This document shows positions 1 to 10,431 of a stretch of 64,000 nucleotides of DNA, piece after piece (position 1 is the stretch's first letter; each line of letters begins with the position of its first letter). Origin of the DNA: Rotaria sp. Silwood1 (lineage: Eukaryota > Rotifera > Eurotatoria > Philodinida > Philodinidae); the NCBI GenBank assembly GCA_905250075.1, contig CAJNOP010000086.1, forward strand, positions 558,440 through 622,439, written 5' to 3'. The notes under the pieces are model-generated. The model did not search any database. It was not told the DNA's origin and saw only the letters and a list, made by a program, of their open reading frames with translations. The position numbers and the translations under genes are program-made.

Positions 1-478
1 AACACTTTCATTAAGTTAACTACTTTCATAATTTTTATTTTTAATCATTCTATTTCTGTAGTTAATTGTATGGGAGTGGATCAGTGTGAGTGTCGGTTAT
101 CCATAAAATGTACGAAAGTTGAAATGCTTCTAATAAATTTTATGATTTGAAACCAATCACTATGTCGTCTTCGATAGTTTCATTTCAATATATTTCACAT
201 AGTTCTTTCTGACATTCATCACTTGGATGACAATCAAAACAAGTGTACTAATTGATTTTCGTCATTATTCAACGAGTTTTGCTTTCAGTCAAACAGAACT
301 TAGCATTACACAGTTATTGATATAATTTTAAATAAATAATATTTGTTTTCAAAGTCGTAGCTTTTGATCATATCATTTCTGTTGTTGCTTGCTTCAGACA
401 CGTGTACATTGTTATCTACACAAGCAGAAGAAAAAAGAGTATACTTATTTAACGCAGTTTTTTTTGCTATAGTGAAGA
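1..478. other. AT-rich upstream region of the SDR gene
   Basis: No coding region is seen here. The useful signal is near the end: a run of T followed by an AG at 471-472, seven bases before the ATG at 479. This looks like a 3' splice acceptor, either of a 5'UTR intron or for spliced-leader addition. No promoter could be identified with confidence. Confidence 0.4.
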
Positions 479-1267
479 ATGAAGACGGCCATAGTGACTG
501 GTGGAACCCGTGGAATTGGACTTGGGATTGCAAAATGCATGGCTCGAGATGGATACGATCTCGTATTAGGTTATCACACAAACCATGAAGCAGCGACGAT
601 TGCTCAAGCAGCGATTGAAAATGAATTTCGTGTCAAAGTGATATGCTGCGGTGGAGACATTTCCATTCCCGAAACGATGGAACAGCTCTTCACCATCGTA
701 CGTACCCATTTTAACAATGAGCTTACGGCATTCGTGCATAATGCTGGACTTCGCGTTGGCATTACAACTGAATTAACCGATGCTCAGCCGAAAGCAGATG
801 ACGACTTTGAAGCAAGCTTTGACTACTATCAAAAAGTCTATCCACGTGCTTTCAAACGAGGCTTGCAGCTAGCATTAAAATGTACAGGTCTACGTCATGT
901 CATTGCGATTTCGAGTCCTGGTTGCAATTCTAATCAATCGCCCCGCATATTCTATGAAAATCCAGGTCAAGCAAAAGCTAGTATGGAATTCCTAGTACGG
1001 TTAAACGCCTGCGTATTAGCTAAGAAAGGAATAAACGTCAACTGTGTTATACCAGGTTATGTCAGGACAGAAGCATGGAATAAGATGTTTGAAAAAAACA
1101 AGTTCTCACCTGAAGACGCTGAAGATAGAGTGAAAAGTTCACCTGCTGGGCGTTGGGCTGATCCATTGGAAATCGGTGAAGTAGTAGCCTTTTTATGTTC
1201 TCCACGTGCGGCGTTCATTACCGGCGTAGCATTGCCTATTGATGGCGGGTTGCATCTTGTCGGGTGA
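479..1267 (+). CDS. Short-chain dehydrogenase/reductase, FabL-like enoyl reductase type; intronless, horizontal-transfer candidate
   Basis: This is a 262-residue single-exon ORF starting with ATG. A Rossmann dinucleotide motif TGGTRGIG lies at residues 7-14, NAG at 88-90, the catalytic-region serines at 145-146, a PG turn at 192-193 and a C-terminal IDGG at 254-257. The usual SDR Tyr-x3-Lys is absent. Instead Y159 and K166 are spaced Tyr-x6-Lys, which is the arrangement of enoyl-ACP reductases FabI and FabL. The TGxxxGxG nucleotide motif fits FabL better than FabI. The SPAGR segment near residue 221 is also typical of bacterial members. The inferred activity is NAD(P)H-dependent reduction of an enoyl thioester or related substrate, but the true substrate cannot be read from the sequence. 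There are no introns, while core genes in this window carry many. An acceptor-like AG at 471-472 suggests the gene is expressed with a processed 5' leader. It could also be a general SDR of unknown substrate. Confidence 0.85.
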   Translation: MKTAIVTGGTRGIGLGIAKCMARDGYDLVLGYHTNHEAATIAQAAIENEFRVKVICCGGDISIPETMEQLFTIVRTHFNNELTAFVHNAGLRVGITTELTDAQPKADDDFEASFDYYQKVYPRAFKRGLQLALKCTGLRHVIAISSPGCNSNQSPRIFYENPGQAKASMEFLVRLNACVLAKKGINVNCVIPGYVRTEAWNKMFEKNKFSPEDAEDRVKSSPAGRWADPLEIGEVVAFLCSPRAAFITGVALPIDGGLHLVG

Positions 1268-2322
1268 AATTCACTACTAGAGTAGGACTGCATTCATGTA
1301 TACCAGAGTTTTTCTCGTGTATCGTAATAAGAATATTATTAAACTTATGTCAAAAACTAATATAATAAAACTTTCACCCATTTTTTCATGCAAACACGCC
1401 ACCCTATCCTCTCGCAAGACGGTAGACGTGGCTGAATTACATGTGTGCAGATGAAAACGTGCAAATTTTTGAATGAATAATTCTAACCAACTTACTACTT
1501 ATAATAAAGATCTTTCATATTTAATGGACTATATATTCAGAGTGTGGTTGGAGGCGAAGAAGAAATCGACACCCATCCACAAAGTCTAACTAAACAATTT
1601 TCTTTGCAAATGAAAAGAAAATCGCTTAATAAGAAGAGCAACAGAATATTTCGATTCATGCGTACTAGGTCAATAGCTGATCATGTTGGAGACACACTTG
1701 ATTTATAATTGTCCGCAGCGTCCATTAGATGATCAACCAATAGTAAATGATATTGACAGTACAAATTATCTATTTTTTTTTCTAAAATCACCGATACGAA
1801 ATACCAACTACGAGTTATTGTTTCTTCTCTATTGACAGGCAACTAAATGAAATTCAATTATAAGTCTTATTGAAAGTATTATTTTATTGTCTTTTTTTAT
1901 CTATAATCATTCGAATTTAAATTCATCATATGTTACGCTGAAATTATTATTGCATTTATTATTTTGTTATTTAGGATCATTCAAATCAAAAACATTGTTA
2001 TGTCCCATACAAAATATTGTTGTATTTGGCATTTTTTATTTAGGATATATTAAAAGAAGACGAATTGTAACTTTTGTTAAATATATTTAGATATTTGATT
2101 CCATATTTAGGTTGAAACAGCTTAGTATGAAGATGAAAAACAGTGTTCTCAGACGCTACCAAGATTGTTTCGGTTGTTTCCACATCTTATCTTGCTAGTC
2201 AGGTTTTTTTACGAGATACCTTGAGGTCTGAGTGTTTTGTGTCTTTCGGAAACCTTATATGGGTTCTTCCGAGGAAGGATTGATTGAAGCGTGTTAGGTG
2301 GTATTGAATAGAGTTTACGAGC
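1268..2322. other. Intergenic region with a short open frame
   Basis: AT-rich DNA separates the SDR stop from the 3' end of the reverse-strand F-box gene. The only coding-like stretch is an open frame at 1541-1708 (listed separately). The rest holds short poly-T tracts and nothing recognisable. Confidence 0.5.
1541..1708 (+). other. Possible orphan terminal exon or gene relic
   Basis: The frame starting AGT GTG GTT GGA directly after an acceptor-like ATATTCAG stays open for about 55 codons and ends in TAA at 1706-1708. The translation is mixed and basic (residues such as KRKSLNKKSNR then FMRTRSIADH), not low-complexity. The first Met lies about 22 codons in. It has no matching donor exon nearby and no recognised family. 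It may be a leftover exon, or chance. Confidence 0.2.
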
Positions 2323-3267
2323 CTACGGATACCTATTTTTTTCAGAGTGTAGACTTTGAAAATTGCTCATAATGTATTGACCCATTGTGTTCAATTTAGC
2401 CAGTAGGACGCGCTGCTTCCAAATGGCCTGAATTTCGGTCGGTTCGAGCCATCGGTCGAATATTGCAACATCGGCAATGCGTCCATGCCAGAAATTTTCG
2501 TTTGAGGTCTTGACACCAATATGCAACGTGCGAGGCATTTGCATTTGTTGATCTTCCCATCGTTCATCATAACGATAGTATTGAGGATAATCAATGACAT
2601 CATCAATTCTTCGAGTCATATCGACATTACACTGAAGCTGACCATCAACAAATAATTGTTGCTTGTTACGAGAAACTTGAGCCACAACATGATACCAAGT
2701 GTTTTTCATCATATGATGCGGAGCACCACAAAAGAAATGTACGGAACCTGTTGATATCATTACTTGATTTTCTAGCACAGCACGAAGATTGACACCCAAA
2801 TGAAGCTAAGCATTAAATGGATGTTGCCAAGAGCCAATAGCTGTTCGCCAACTGATACCTCCCGGATACGTGTCCATGAGCCATAGGGATACGCAAAATA
2901 TATCAGTTTGATATTGTCGTATATCATGAACGGGAATATTAATCGACGATTGACCATCAAGAACAAGACATGGACCAAGAAAGCATGTTTCTTGTTGCGG
3001 TTGACCAGTTAGAGAGAACCGATCATTGCTGGTGATACCGGTTGAATCGTGTCCTAATTTCGATGCATTTTCAAATTGCCAATGACCGATTCCATGGACA
3101 CGGCAAAAACGAGCAAAGCGTTGTTGAAAGAACCATTCATCAATGATAATTGCTCGCCAACGACGACAAGTGCGCGAGATAGTTAATAGCTCGGACAGAG
3201 TTCCGTCGATCAAGAAAAAAATTCCAACAATAATTTCGTTAGGAAGATCATCTATTGAGTAAGCCAT
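2323..3267 (-). pseudogene. F-box + LamG/concanavalin-like domain gene interrupted by an in-frame TAG
   Basis: Reading the minus strand from the ATG at 3267, the N-terminus is an F-box: a start-proximal LPNEI, a CRRWR segment and an aromatic-rich end. About 60 residues later a LamG/concanavalin-like beta-sandwich begins (VSLWLMDTYPGG, then AIGSW). An in-frame TAG at 2808-2806 stops translation inside this domain. The same frame then continues with LHLGVN, a WYHVVAQV strand, LFVDGQ, and a C-terminal GRIADVAIFDRWL typical of LamG, to a stop at about 2323. No intron of suitable phase can remove the TAG without deleting a core strand of the fold. As read, the product is 153 residues, an F-box with half a LamG; without the TAG it would be 314 residues. 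F-box proteins are substrate receptors of SCF ubiquitin ligases. This looks like a recent nonsense mutation, an allelic null or a sequencing error. Confidence 0.7.
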
Positions 3268-4147
3268 AAAATTTCGACGATATATATGGATCTGAAAAGG
3301 AGACAAAATGTAATAGTGGCAAAGATTTTCTTTTTCTGTTCTCTTCAAACACATTTTATTATAAGCAAAGAGAAGTGAAAGTGAGCACAATTTCCTACCG
3401 ATGAGTAATAAGCAAATAGATAATGATACGAGGTAATCGAGTCTAAATCATGGACACAATCTGTCATTATGTGAAAAAAACCTAGGGTAAGACAAGGATG
3501 CAACGAATAAAAGTTGTATTGTGAAATTTTCAAGGTTTTCAACGATGAATAAATGCCTGATTTCTTGAAATTACATCAACTCTCTTTTATCAGTTCTCAA
3601 ATCTTATTCTCATTCCATTTACATTGTTAAAAAAAAGTAGAATCATAAACTCTTTAAACGTTTATGAAAGGGTATTTGATTGTCATAAATTCTTTCATAT
3701 ACATAGAGGAAGCGTATATCAAAAAGATACATGAAGCGGCTTACTGTACATTTAATCTCACCATTAAATTATTGAATTAAGATAAATGTAACACAAAACA
3801 AAAGACGTTGATTACAAAATGATATTATTATCTTTAGATTATCATGCTTCAACAAGATATTGATATGTTCAACTCAAGGTTTAAAATAATATTTTAAATC
3901 TCCAAAATTATTGTATTTGTTGAGTTCAACGTACCATTAAATTGCTTAATCAAGATAAATATGAAGTAAAAACAAGTTCAATATGAACTTATTCTGTTTT
4001 CTTTAGGTTTATCTCAATTCAATAATTTAATGGTCAGTTTAATTCAACATATAAGATAACATTTTATGCTTAGAAATATTCTTTTGTGTTGAATAGAATT
4101 CACTATCACATTGTGCGATTAAGGGAAATTGAAAAAGACTTATTGTA
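3268..4147. other. AT-rich intergenic region
   Basis: No gene is seen. The region contains the inverted-repeat structure at 3760-4034 (listed separately) and otherwise AT-rich sequence leading up to the transposon-like element that starts at 4148. Confidence 0.5.
3760..4034. repeat. Small inverted-repeat element with an internal direct copy of its arm
   Basis: The 28-base arm at 3760-3787 (ACCATTAAATTATTGAATTA...) recurs inverted at about 4007-4034 with two mismatches. A third, more diverged copy of the arm lies between them at about 3933-3960 in direct orientation. The element is AT-rich and has no ORF. This is consistent with an old MITE-like fold-back, though no target-site duplication was found. 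Confidence 0.5.
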
Positions 4148-4757
4148 CAGGGTGTTCCAGAAATAACCTACCACCAAGAAAATTGTTTGTCTTCACCGCA
4201 TTTCAGCCAGTTGAACTTCTTTTTTTTCTAATGGTAAAGGAAAATTCAGATTTTTTTTATTATGAAAAAACTATATACAATATTTTTTTTCGTTAATTAA
4301 TTCAACTTTTTGCGTACTTTTCAATATTAAATCAACCAGATATTCAACTCTAGCTGTATAAACATTTGTTCGGATGCTTCTTTTTTTAATAAGAAGACGT
4401 GTAATACTATAAAGCTTGATGACGGCGAAGACTATCAACTCGTTCATCTCTTACAGTGCATCAGTTATCAATGTTTTCATTTTATTGGGGACAAATTGCT
4501 CTGTAAAAACATTTTGTTAACTGTTGTTTTGAAAAATATTGAAAAGAAGGTTTATAAGGGAAATACACCATATCGGAAAAAACTTCGATTTGATATTGAA
4601 GTCAATAGTCATGGTTTTTAGCACCATTCATCAACTTTATCTTTCCGAATAAAAACTCTGAACTCTCCTATCATCAGAAGAAAAATCAGCTCAATAGGCT
4701 GAAATACAATGGAGATGAACAATTTTCTTTTTGATAGATTACTTCTAGGACATCCTG
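4148..4757. mobile_element. Tc1/mariner-like non-autonomous element (MITE), TA-flanked, 610 bp
   Basis: The left end reads TA|CAGGGTGTTCCAGAAATAAC and the right end, on the opposite strand, reads TA|CAGGATGTCCTAGAAGTAAT. The arms stay alignable for well over 100 bases: AAGAAAATTGTT, TTTCAGCC and AATTCAGA blocks appear on both sides. The TA dinucleotides at 4146-4147 and 4758-4759 match the target duplication of Tc1/mariner elements. No transposase frame is present, so it is non-autonomous. It shares the CAGGRTG terminus with the element at 7913-8787. Confidence 0.75.
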
Positions 4758-6127
4758 TATAAAATTGAACAATTTCTCTATGATTAGCATCAAGTACTAC
4801 ATTGTGTTTCATATTTTAATCCTGCAGAAATTACAGTAACAGCTTTTTTGTCGGTATTTGACTTTTAACGATACATAGGAAAAACGTACTCGTATTTCTA
4901 GTTGTAGTACTTGTTGAAATTGTACGATTCAAATGTTTGTTGAGTTTCGTAGTAGTTTGTTAAAAGTAAGTTTGTCCGAATTTTTTTTTGCAATGATAGA
5001 TACAAGTTAAGAACGTTTGTTGTTTGTTGCTGGATTGAGTATTTTGTTTTGTATTTTATGCATGTAGCTCCTATATTTATTAATATGACACACGCTCGGT
5101 TATTTTTCTTGCTGTTCTTTTTCCTTCAAAGATACGTGGGAAAGATACGTAATTATTCACGATCGTCATTACTTGTTACTGATGGATGATGTATGTGTGA
5201 ATATTAATGTGTTTTTTTTTGGTTTTTTTTCGCTAGCATTCACACATGCCAATGAAAATAACTTTGTAACATTCCTATTTAGATATTAATGTATTATATA
5301 AAAAAACATCATATCAATGATATGATTAATTGACTTAAGCTAATAGGCCACTTTAAATTGTTTTATTGTTGAATAAAACATCTATCAAGTATGGTATTAG
5401 ATTACACTATATCTTATATAAAAAACTTGCTAAATTAAAACATTCCGAAAGTAAAATCTCTACTTAATCATTAGAAATAGCCTAAATCATTGAATTACTC
5501 ACAATGGTGGATATGATTTAGATAGTCAACTTTTTAGTGGAGTAGAAATTAAATGAAGAAATATCATTTTTCATCAATAAATATTGTCATAGGAATTGTA
5601 TCCAATGGTGAACTCTTAAAATAAGAAATATATTAAGATAAATTCTTTTTTAATATAAATTACCCACAGATAATTAGAGGAACCCATAATTAATTTCATT
5701 TGATTAGCATCATTTGAGAACAGATTAGTTATCTCATCTGAACTAAATCGATTTAAAAAACGACTTAATAAACGAAGAATCTAAACAAATATTTCTTCAA
5801 GGTATACAATCAGACATAGATCCTAACTGTACGATAGATCAAACCATGATAAGTAATACGCATTTGAACAGCAAATATTTCAATTAAATAATACAAGTAA
5901 TAAAACATTATTGTAAATACAAATTTAAAGAATAAGTGGCTTATTCTATGATGACAAAAACTATTACATAAAGTCTAAGAATAGACATAGTAAAAAATGA
6001 CTTAAAAAAATCCATCAAATATATAATCAAAAATGGTTGATTGATAATTGCTAATTATTATATGCAAATATTAATTGAAAAATCAAAGTCAATTTAATAT
6101 GCTTGCTAACACGAGGAATAAATAAAA
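4758..6127. other. AT-rich intergenic region, no gene seen
   Basis: Long AT-rich stretch without convincing coding frames, RNA genes or strong repeats. It contains ordinary poly-T and poly-A tracts only. Confidence 0.5.
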
Positions 6128-6179
6128 GAGGGTGTGGGTGTGGGGTGAGGATGTTCTTTTAATCCACACCCACACCCTC
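6128..6179. repeat. Telomere-like hairpin A (perfect 16-bp arms)
   Basis: The arm GAGGGTGTGGGTGTGG at 6128-6143 is an exact inverted match of CCACACCCACACCCTC at 6164-6179, with a 20-base loop GGTGAGGATGTTCTTTTAAT. The arms are GGGTGT/ACACCC repeats. The loop resembles that of hairpin B at 13070-13125. Confidence 0.85.
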
Positions 6180-6289
6180 AAATATAATACAAAGAGAAAG
6201 AGTGAACATTTGTCAACGTACAGAAAACAATCGATTGAATTTATTGCTCCTCGATTCTGGAACGCCATACAATAATCAATGAAAGAAAT

Positions 6290-6664
6290 GTGTTTTGAGC
6301 ACCAAAAAAAAGGTGAAATGAGCACCAAATGAACAGAACAGTACAAAAGGTATCAATTAAGCTTTAAACGAATAAAGATTGCAGTTCATAGGTACTTTAC
6401 TATTAAACTGTGATAAGCTCTACTCATATTTATTAATTCAATGACAATTCTTAAATAATCTAATTAATTGGAGTAATGATTTGTATATAAAAGATGTGTT
6501 AAAAAAAAGTATAAATTACCATAGCAAAAACATGTCAAGCAAACAATATCAAATTTTTAATTTTGTGTTCTTCGTGTTGTTTTGTGTAATGATATTATTT
6601 AATTTCTTATTTCATATATAAATAAATTTGGTGCTCATTTCACTCTTTTTTGGTGCTCAAAACA
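6290..6664. repeat. Inverted-repeat element with about 40-bp termini containing GAGCACCAAA twice
   Basis: The left arm at 6290-6331 (GTGTTTTGAGCACC...) matches the inverted right arm at about 6625-6664 with only a few differences. Each arm holds two direct copies of the decamer GAGCACCAAA. The interior of about 290 bases is AT-rich without an ORF. The structure is that of a MITE, but no target-site duplication was recognised and the superfamily is unknown. Confidence 0.65.
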
Positions 6665-7912
6665 CTCTCCACCCATAATCAATGACAAAACTACGTTTGA
6701 TCGTTGATGTAAAATATATAACTTGATCATCATATAAATTTATTGTTTCTTGTAACACAATTACACTAATTGTTGCATGCAGTGTATGTCTTTATTTCCA
6801 TCTTTTTTGCTTCATTATTTTCTTTCAACGAAACAACGATATGTTTCTCTCATTAAGAATATAGTATCATTCTTAAGAGTTGATTTGTTGTTATTTTCTC
6901 TTGACTCGTGTCTCGTTATTATTTAATAGGTACAACTGCGGAAAAAGAACATCCCAGCACCCACACTCTTTGATGTGTGCATGTGAGTTACACCGATTAG
7001 TGGAGAAAGTGTTCTTATTCTGCATTATTACCGCCAAGAAAAAAAATAAGAAATGAAGATAAATATTGCTGAATGGACTGCGTATTCGATGAGATCTTTC
7101 CAAAGACGTAGTGATTCGGGGTTCAAAATAGTTATTGGTGAATGTCTACAACAGACATCGAATACGAACCGAATCAATTGGGGTTCGAGTCGAATCAAGT
7201 CGAACCGAACTGAACTCAAGCCAGTGAAATTCAATTCGTTTCGGTCTCTGGCGTTCACATATTGTATACACACACCATACACTGTCTGAGAGCGCTATCT
7301 TTTCAGATAATTGTAATTTACATATATTTACTCCATAAGCAAACAGAGTTCCTTGGTGGCTTCGGTTTTTCGGTCTCAAATTTGATCAATTATAATTAAC
7401 CAAGGAATTTTGGAACAGGCTCCTAGACGAATATGAGCAAATTTTACTTGAACTTAATGCTTAACTCACCTACGTCGTATAAATACTGCTATTTTTCGTT
7501 CACTGTTGTCTACGCATTCTTTCCTTCGACCTGAGTCATACATCGATTACAGTGTAACGTTCTTACATACACGACAAAAAAAATGCATTAGTTGTAGGCC
7601 TCTCTCTATCTAATTGCCTTCTTTTTCTTCGTCAAAGTAAAAGAGAGGTAACCTATGCATCTCCCCCGTTCATACATGAGTGATCACTGCATCGAAAGTG
7701 GGATAAAAGCATGCGCTTCTTGCATTTTTATTTAGTTATTCGTTTTGATTTAGATTCACGATCAGTGCATCTAGTCATTCTTTCTCGATTACGATCGTTC
7801 TGGGACAATATCTTACGGTAGATACTTTGTTCACTTTAGTATTTGTATTCTACGCTTTTTACATGAGGACTAACTGTTATTCTTTGAAATTTTCTTTCAC
7901 TGTTCAGCTATA
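6665..7912. other. Intergenic region, no gene seen
   Basis: Short frames occur on both strands but none resembles a protein. A stretch at about 7156-7240 is rich in CGAACCGAA/TCGAGTCGAA words and can pair with itself. It is probably a simple degenerate repeat. Confidence 0.45.
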
Positions 7913-8787
7913 CAGGGTGAGTCATAAATATCTTTATTCTAAAAAAAACTTGAATATCTCTAGTCTGTTTCAATCAATCGGGCTAATTTTTTTCTTGATG
8001 ATAGACAACTCTTCAAAGTTTTTATTCATAAGAAAACCGTTAATAGATACTATTTTGAATTAGCACAATTGACTTCAATGAAGAAATATACTATTAGCGA
8101 CAAGTATCTCATCCTGCGATCTCAGCCATTCTTAGGGCTAGAAGTCTGAAATTTTGAGCGCATAACTACCTTAGAAATGCAGATTAATGACACCAGCTCG
8201 GTCTTGATCGTTTGAGCTGAAAAGGAGTTATGATATACGAGAAATCTTCTGACTGTGAGCCCTGTAACTCGGAAAAGAAAGGATTTTATGACTCGGCCGA
8301 TCTAGCATTATGCAAAGTAATCACAGCTTTTAAGCGCTTAGATAAAACCTAATTTAATTTATAGTGTAGATGGCAGCACCGTAAGGCTACATAATTATAG
8401 GTTGACCGAGTCATAAGTTTCTTCCATTCATGAGTTATAGGATTCCCAGTGAGAAGGATGATCATAGAACATAACTCCTTTTCAACTCAAGTGATCAAGA
8501 CCGAACTGATGTCATTCATCTACATTTCTAAGGTAGTTATGCGCTCAAAATTTCAGACTTCTAGCCCTAAGAATGGCTGAGATCGCAGGATGAGATACTT
8601 GTCGCTAATAGTATATTTCTTCATTGAAGTCAATTGTGCTAGTTCAAAATAGTATCTATTAACGGTTTTCTTATGAATAAAAACTTTGAAGAGTCGTCTA
8701 TCATCAAGTAAAAATTAGCCCGATTGATTGAAGCAGAGTAGAGATATTCAAGCTTTTTTATAATAAAGATATTTATGGCTCACCTTG
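7913..8787. mobile_element. Tc1/mariner-like fold-back MITE, TA-flanked, 875 bp with long arms
   Basis: The left end is TA|CAGGGTGAGTCATAAATATC and the right end on the opposite strand is TA|CAAGGTGAGCCATAAATATC. TA duplications are at 7911-7912 and 8788-8789. The arms extend roughly 370 bases each and are nearly identical over long blocks; for example TCATCCTGCGATCTCAGCCA on the left reappears inverted on the right. Only a short central segment near 8290-8400 is not clearly paired. There is no transposase frame. The high arm identity suggests fairly recent activity or repair between arms. Confidence 0.85.
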
Positions 8788-9604
8788 TACAATGCCAATC
8801 TTCTGTCCTAACTTTTACAGGCATATGTGTTTCACGAATCTTCCGGTCGAGCCTTGTCTCAGAGCCGAAGTTCCTAAGCCTACATGAGTTGTCTAATTTG
8901 AGTTCGAATATAAATGAAGATTCAATTACTTGCTATCAACTCGAAAATAAATGCTAAAGATGAAACCGTAACTTTTATATACAATAGACATACATGGTAG
9001 TAGATATACTTGTTATTGAATTCCAGTTATATATACATATACACTGTCCTGTTAACATACGAATAGATTTAGTTTTAGTTTATCCTATTTATAATTCATA
9101 TATACATATATCCTTCCAGTAATTTTAGGAATAAATTTAGTTTTAGTTTATACCATTTATTATTTATACACATATCCATACCCTATCATTTAGTATACAA
9201 CAAACATCACCTGAAATGCCATAAACATCATTTCGTATGCTGCAGATATTACATAGGAGGTTAGAGACATCATGAATATTCAGTGGGGATAAGCATTTTT
9301 TTACGCGTAAATGACTTTTCATATAAGCGTCGCGGCAAGGGAGCGTGAAGCGTCTTCAGAAGAGCCGCAACGCATGCTCCTCTCTATGTATACAATAATC
9401 GCAACTAATGCCACCATGCTAGGAAAAGTATTACAGAACGCGTACTGTCTGTAGCATTCCAGGTTCTATATTTAGTATTCCAAGTGATAATGTCTGTAAA
9501 TATATATAAATTATAAATGGTATAAACGTATATCTACATACATATATGTAGATGTATATGTATACGTATATTTATTTATGGATATATATATATATAAAGA
9601 TGTA
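8788..9604. other. Intergenic region with a two-copy tandem repeat
   Basis: No gene is seen. A unit starting GAATAGATTTAGTTTTAGTT at 9061 is repeated with changes from about 9129 (period about 68 bases). TA microsatellite sequence precedes the next mobile element. Confidence 0.5.
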
Positions 9605-10431
9605 ACGGATGACCCAGAATAAATGGCATACTTAGTATTTTGATCGTAACGTTTTCAATTTTTATGCTATTAAGCTGTGGTTTTTTAAAACTATGCTTCA
9701 TGACATTCTGTACCAAACCGTATAGTTTGTTTTTCAATTTTCAGATAAGCTAAATTTTTAAAACATGAAAAGTAAAGACGTACAAAAAGCTGTACTTTCT
9801 AATAGGCGCATCAGGCTAAATGGCAGTCTCAGTATTTTGCCCATAACTCTTTCGATTTTCATATTGTCGAGCTAATTTTCTTTTACAAGATGTTCCGTGA
9901 AATTCTCTACAAAACCATGTATTTTACTTAATCTAAATAATCGCCATTGCTTTTTGACAAGCGATTAGTCAGATAAGTTACTTAGAAAGTACAACTATTT
10001 GTAAGTCTTTACTTTTCATGTTCTAAACATTCAGTTTATCCAAAAATTGAAAAACAAACTATACAGTTTTGTAGAGAATTTCATGGAGCATCATTTACAA
10101 AAAACCGAGTAGTGTCACATATCCAAGATTTTGGAGATGCCACCACATCTCTCGTGGGAGATGCCGCGTCTCCAGCGGGAGACGCGACACCCACACTCGA
10201 GAGATGTGGTCATTCACCACTGGAGATGTAAGATCTCCTTTAGAGATGCGCATCCCCCACACCCACACCCACATCTCTCGCGCGAGATGCGGCATCTCCC
10301 GCGGGAGACGTGGTGGCATCTCCAAAATCTTGGATATGTGACACTGCTGAAAAAACCATAGCTTAATAGCATAAAAATTGAAAAAGTTACGATCAAAATA
10401 CTAAGTATGCCATTTATTCTGGGCCACCAGT
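9605..10431. mobile_element. TA-flanked fold-back element carrying a nested hAT-like insertion
   Basis: The left end is ACGGATGACCCAGAATAAAT and the right end, inverted, is ACTGGTGGCCCAGAATAAAT. The arms stay similar for about 80 bases (GGCATACTTAGTATTTTGAT, then TCAATTTTTATGCTATTAAG). TA dinucleotides flank both ends (9603-9604 and 10432-10433). A diverged direct copy of the left terminal region begins near 9805, suggesting an internal duplication. The right arm is interrupted at 10107-10349 by another element. No transposase frame is seen. Confidence 0.7.
10107..10349. mobile_element. hAT-like MITE, 243 bp, 8-bp target duplication, GC-rich palindromic core
   Basis: The termini are GAGTAGTGTCACATATCC on the left and, inverted, CAGCAGTGTCACATATCC on the right. 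The octamer AAAAAACC flanks it directly at 10099-10106 and 10350-10357. An 8-bp duplication and CAG-type ends fit hAT transposons. A 36-bp perfect inverted repeat (10111-10146 with 10310-10345) encloses a core of many GAGATG/CATCTC words that form several smaller palindromes, plus a CACACCC tract. It has no ORF of its own. Confidence 0.75.

Noticed and set aside
7156-7240. GGTTCGAGTC word resembling a tRNA T-arm
   Set aside because: No acceptor stem or anticodon arm fits around it; the surroundings are degenerate CGAACCGAA repeats.
8775-8957. 60-codon plus-strand frame
   Set aside because: Its first codons lie in the terminus of the fold-back element at 7913-8787 and the rest has no resemblance to a protein.
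10107-10349. Regularly repeated short words suggesting a CRISPR-like array
   Set aside because: Repeats are inverted and irregularly spaced, within a transposon with target duplication; the context is eukaryotic.
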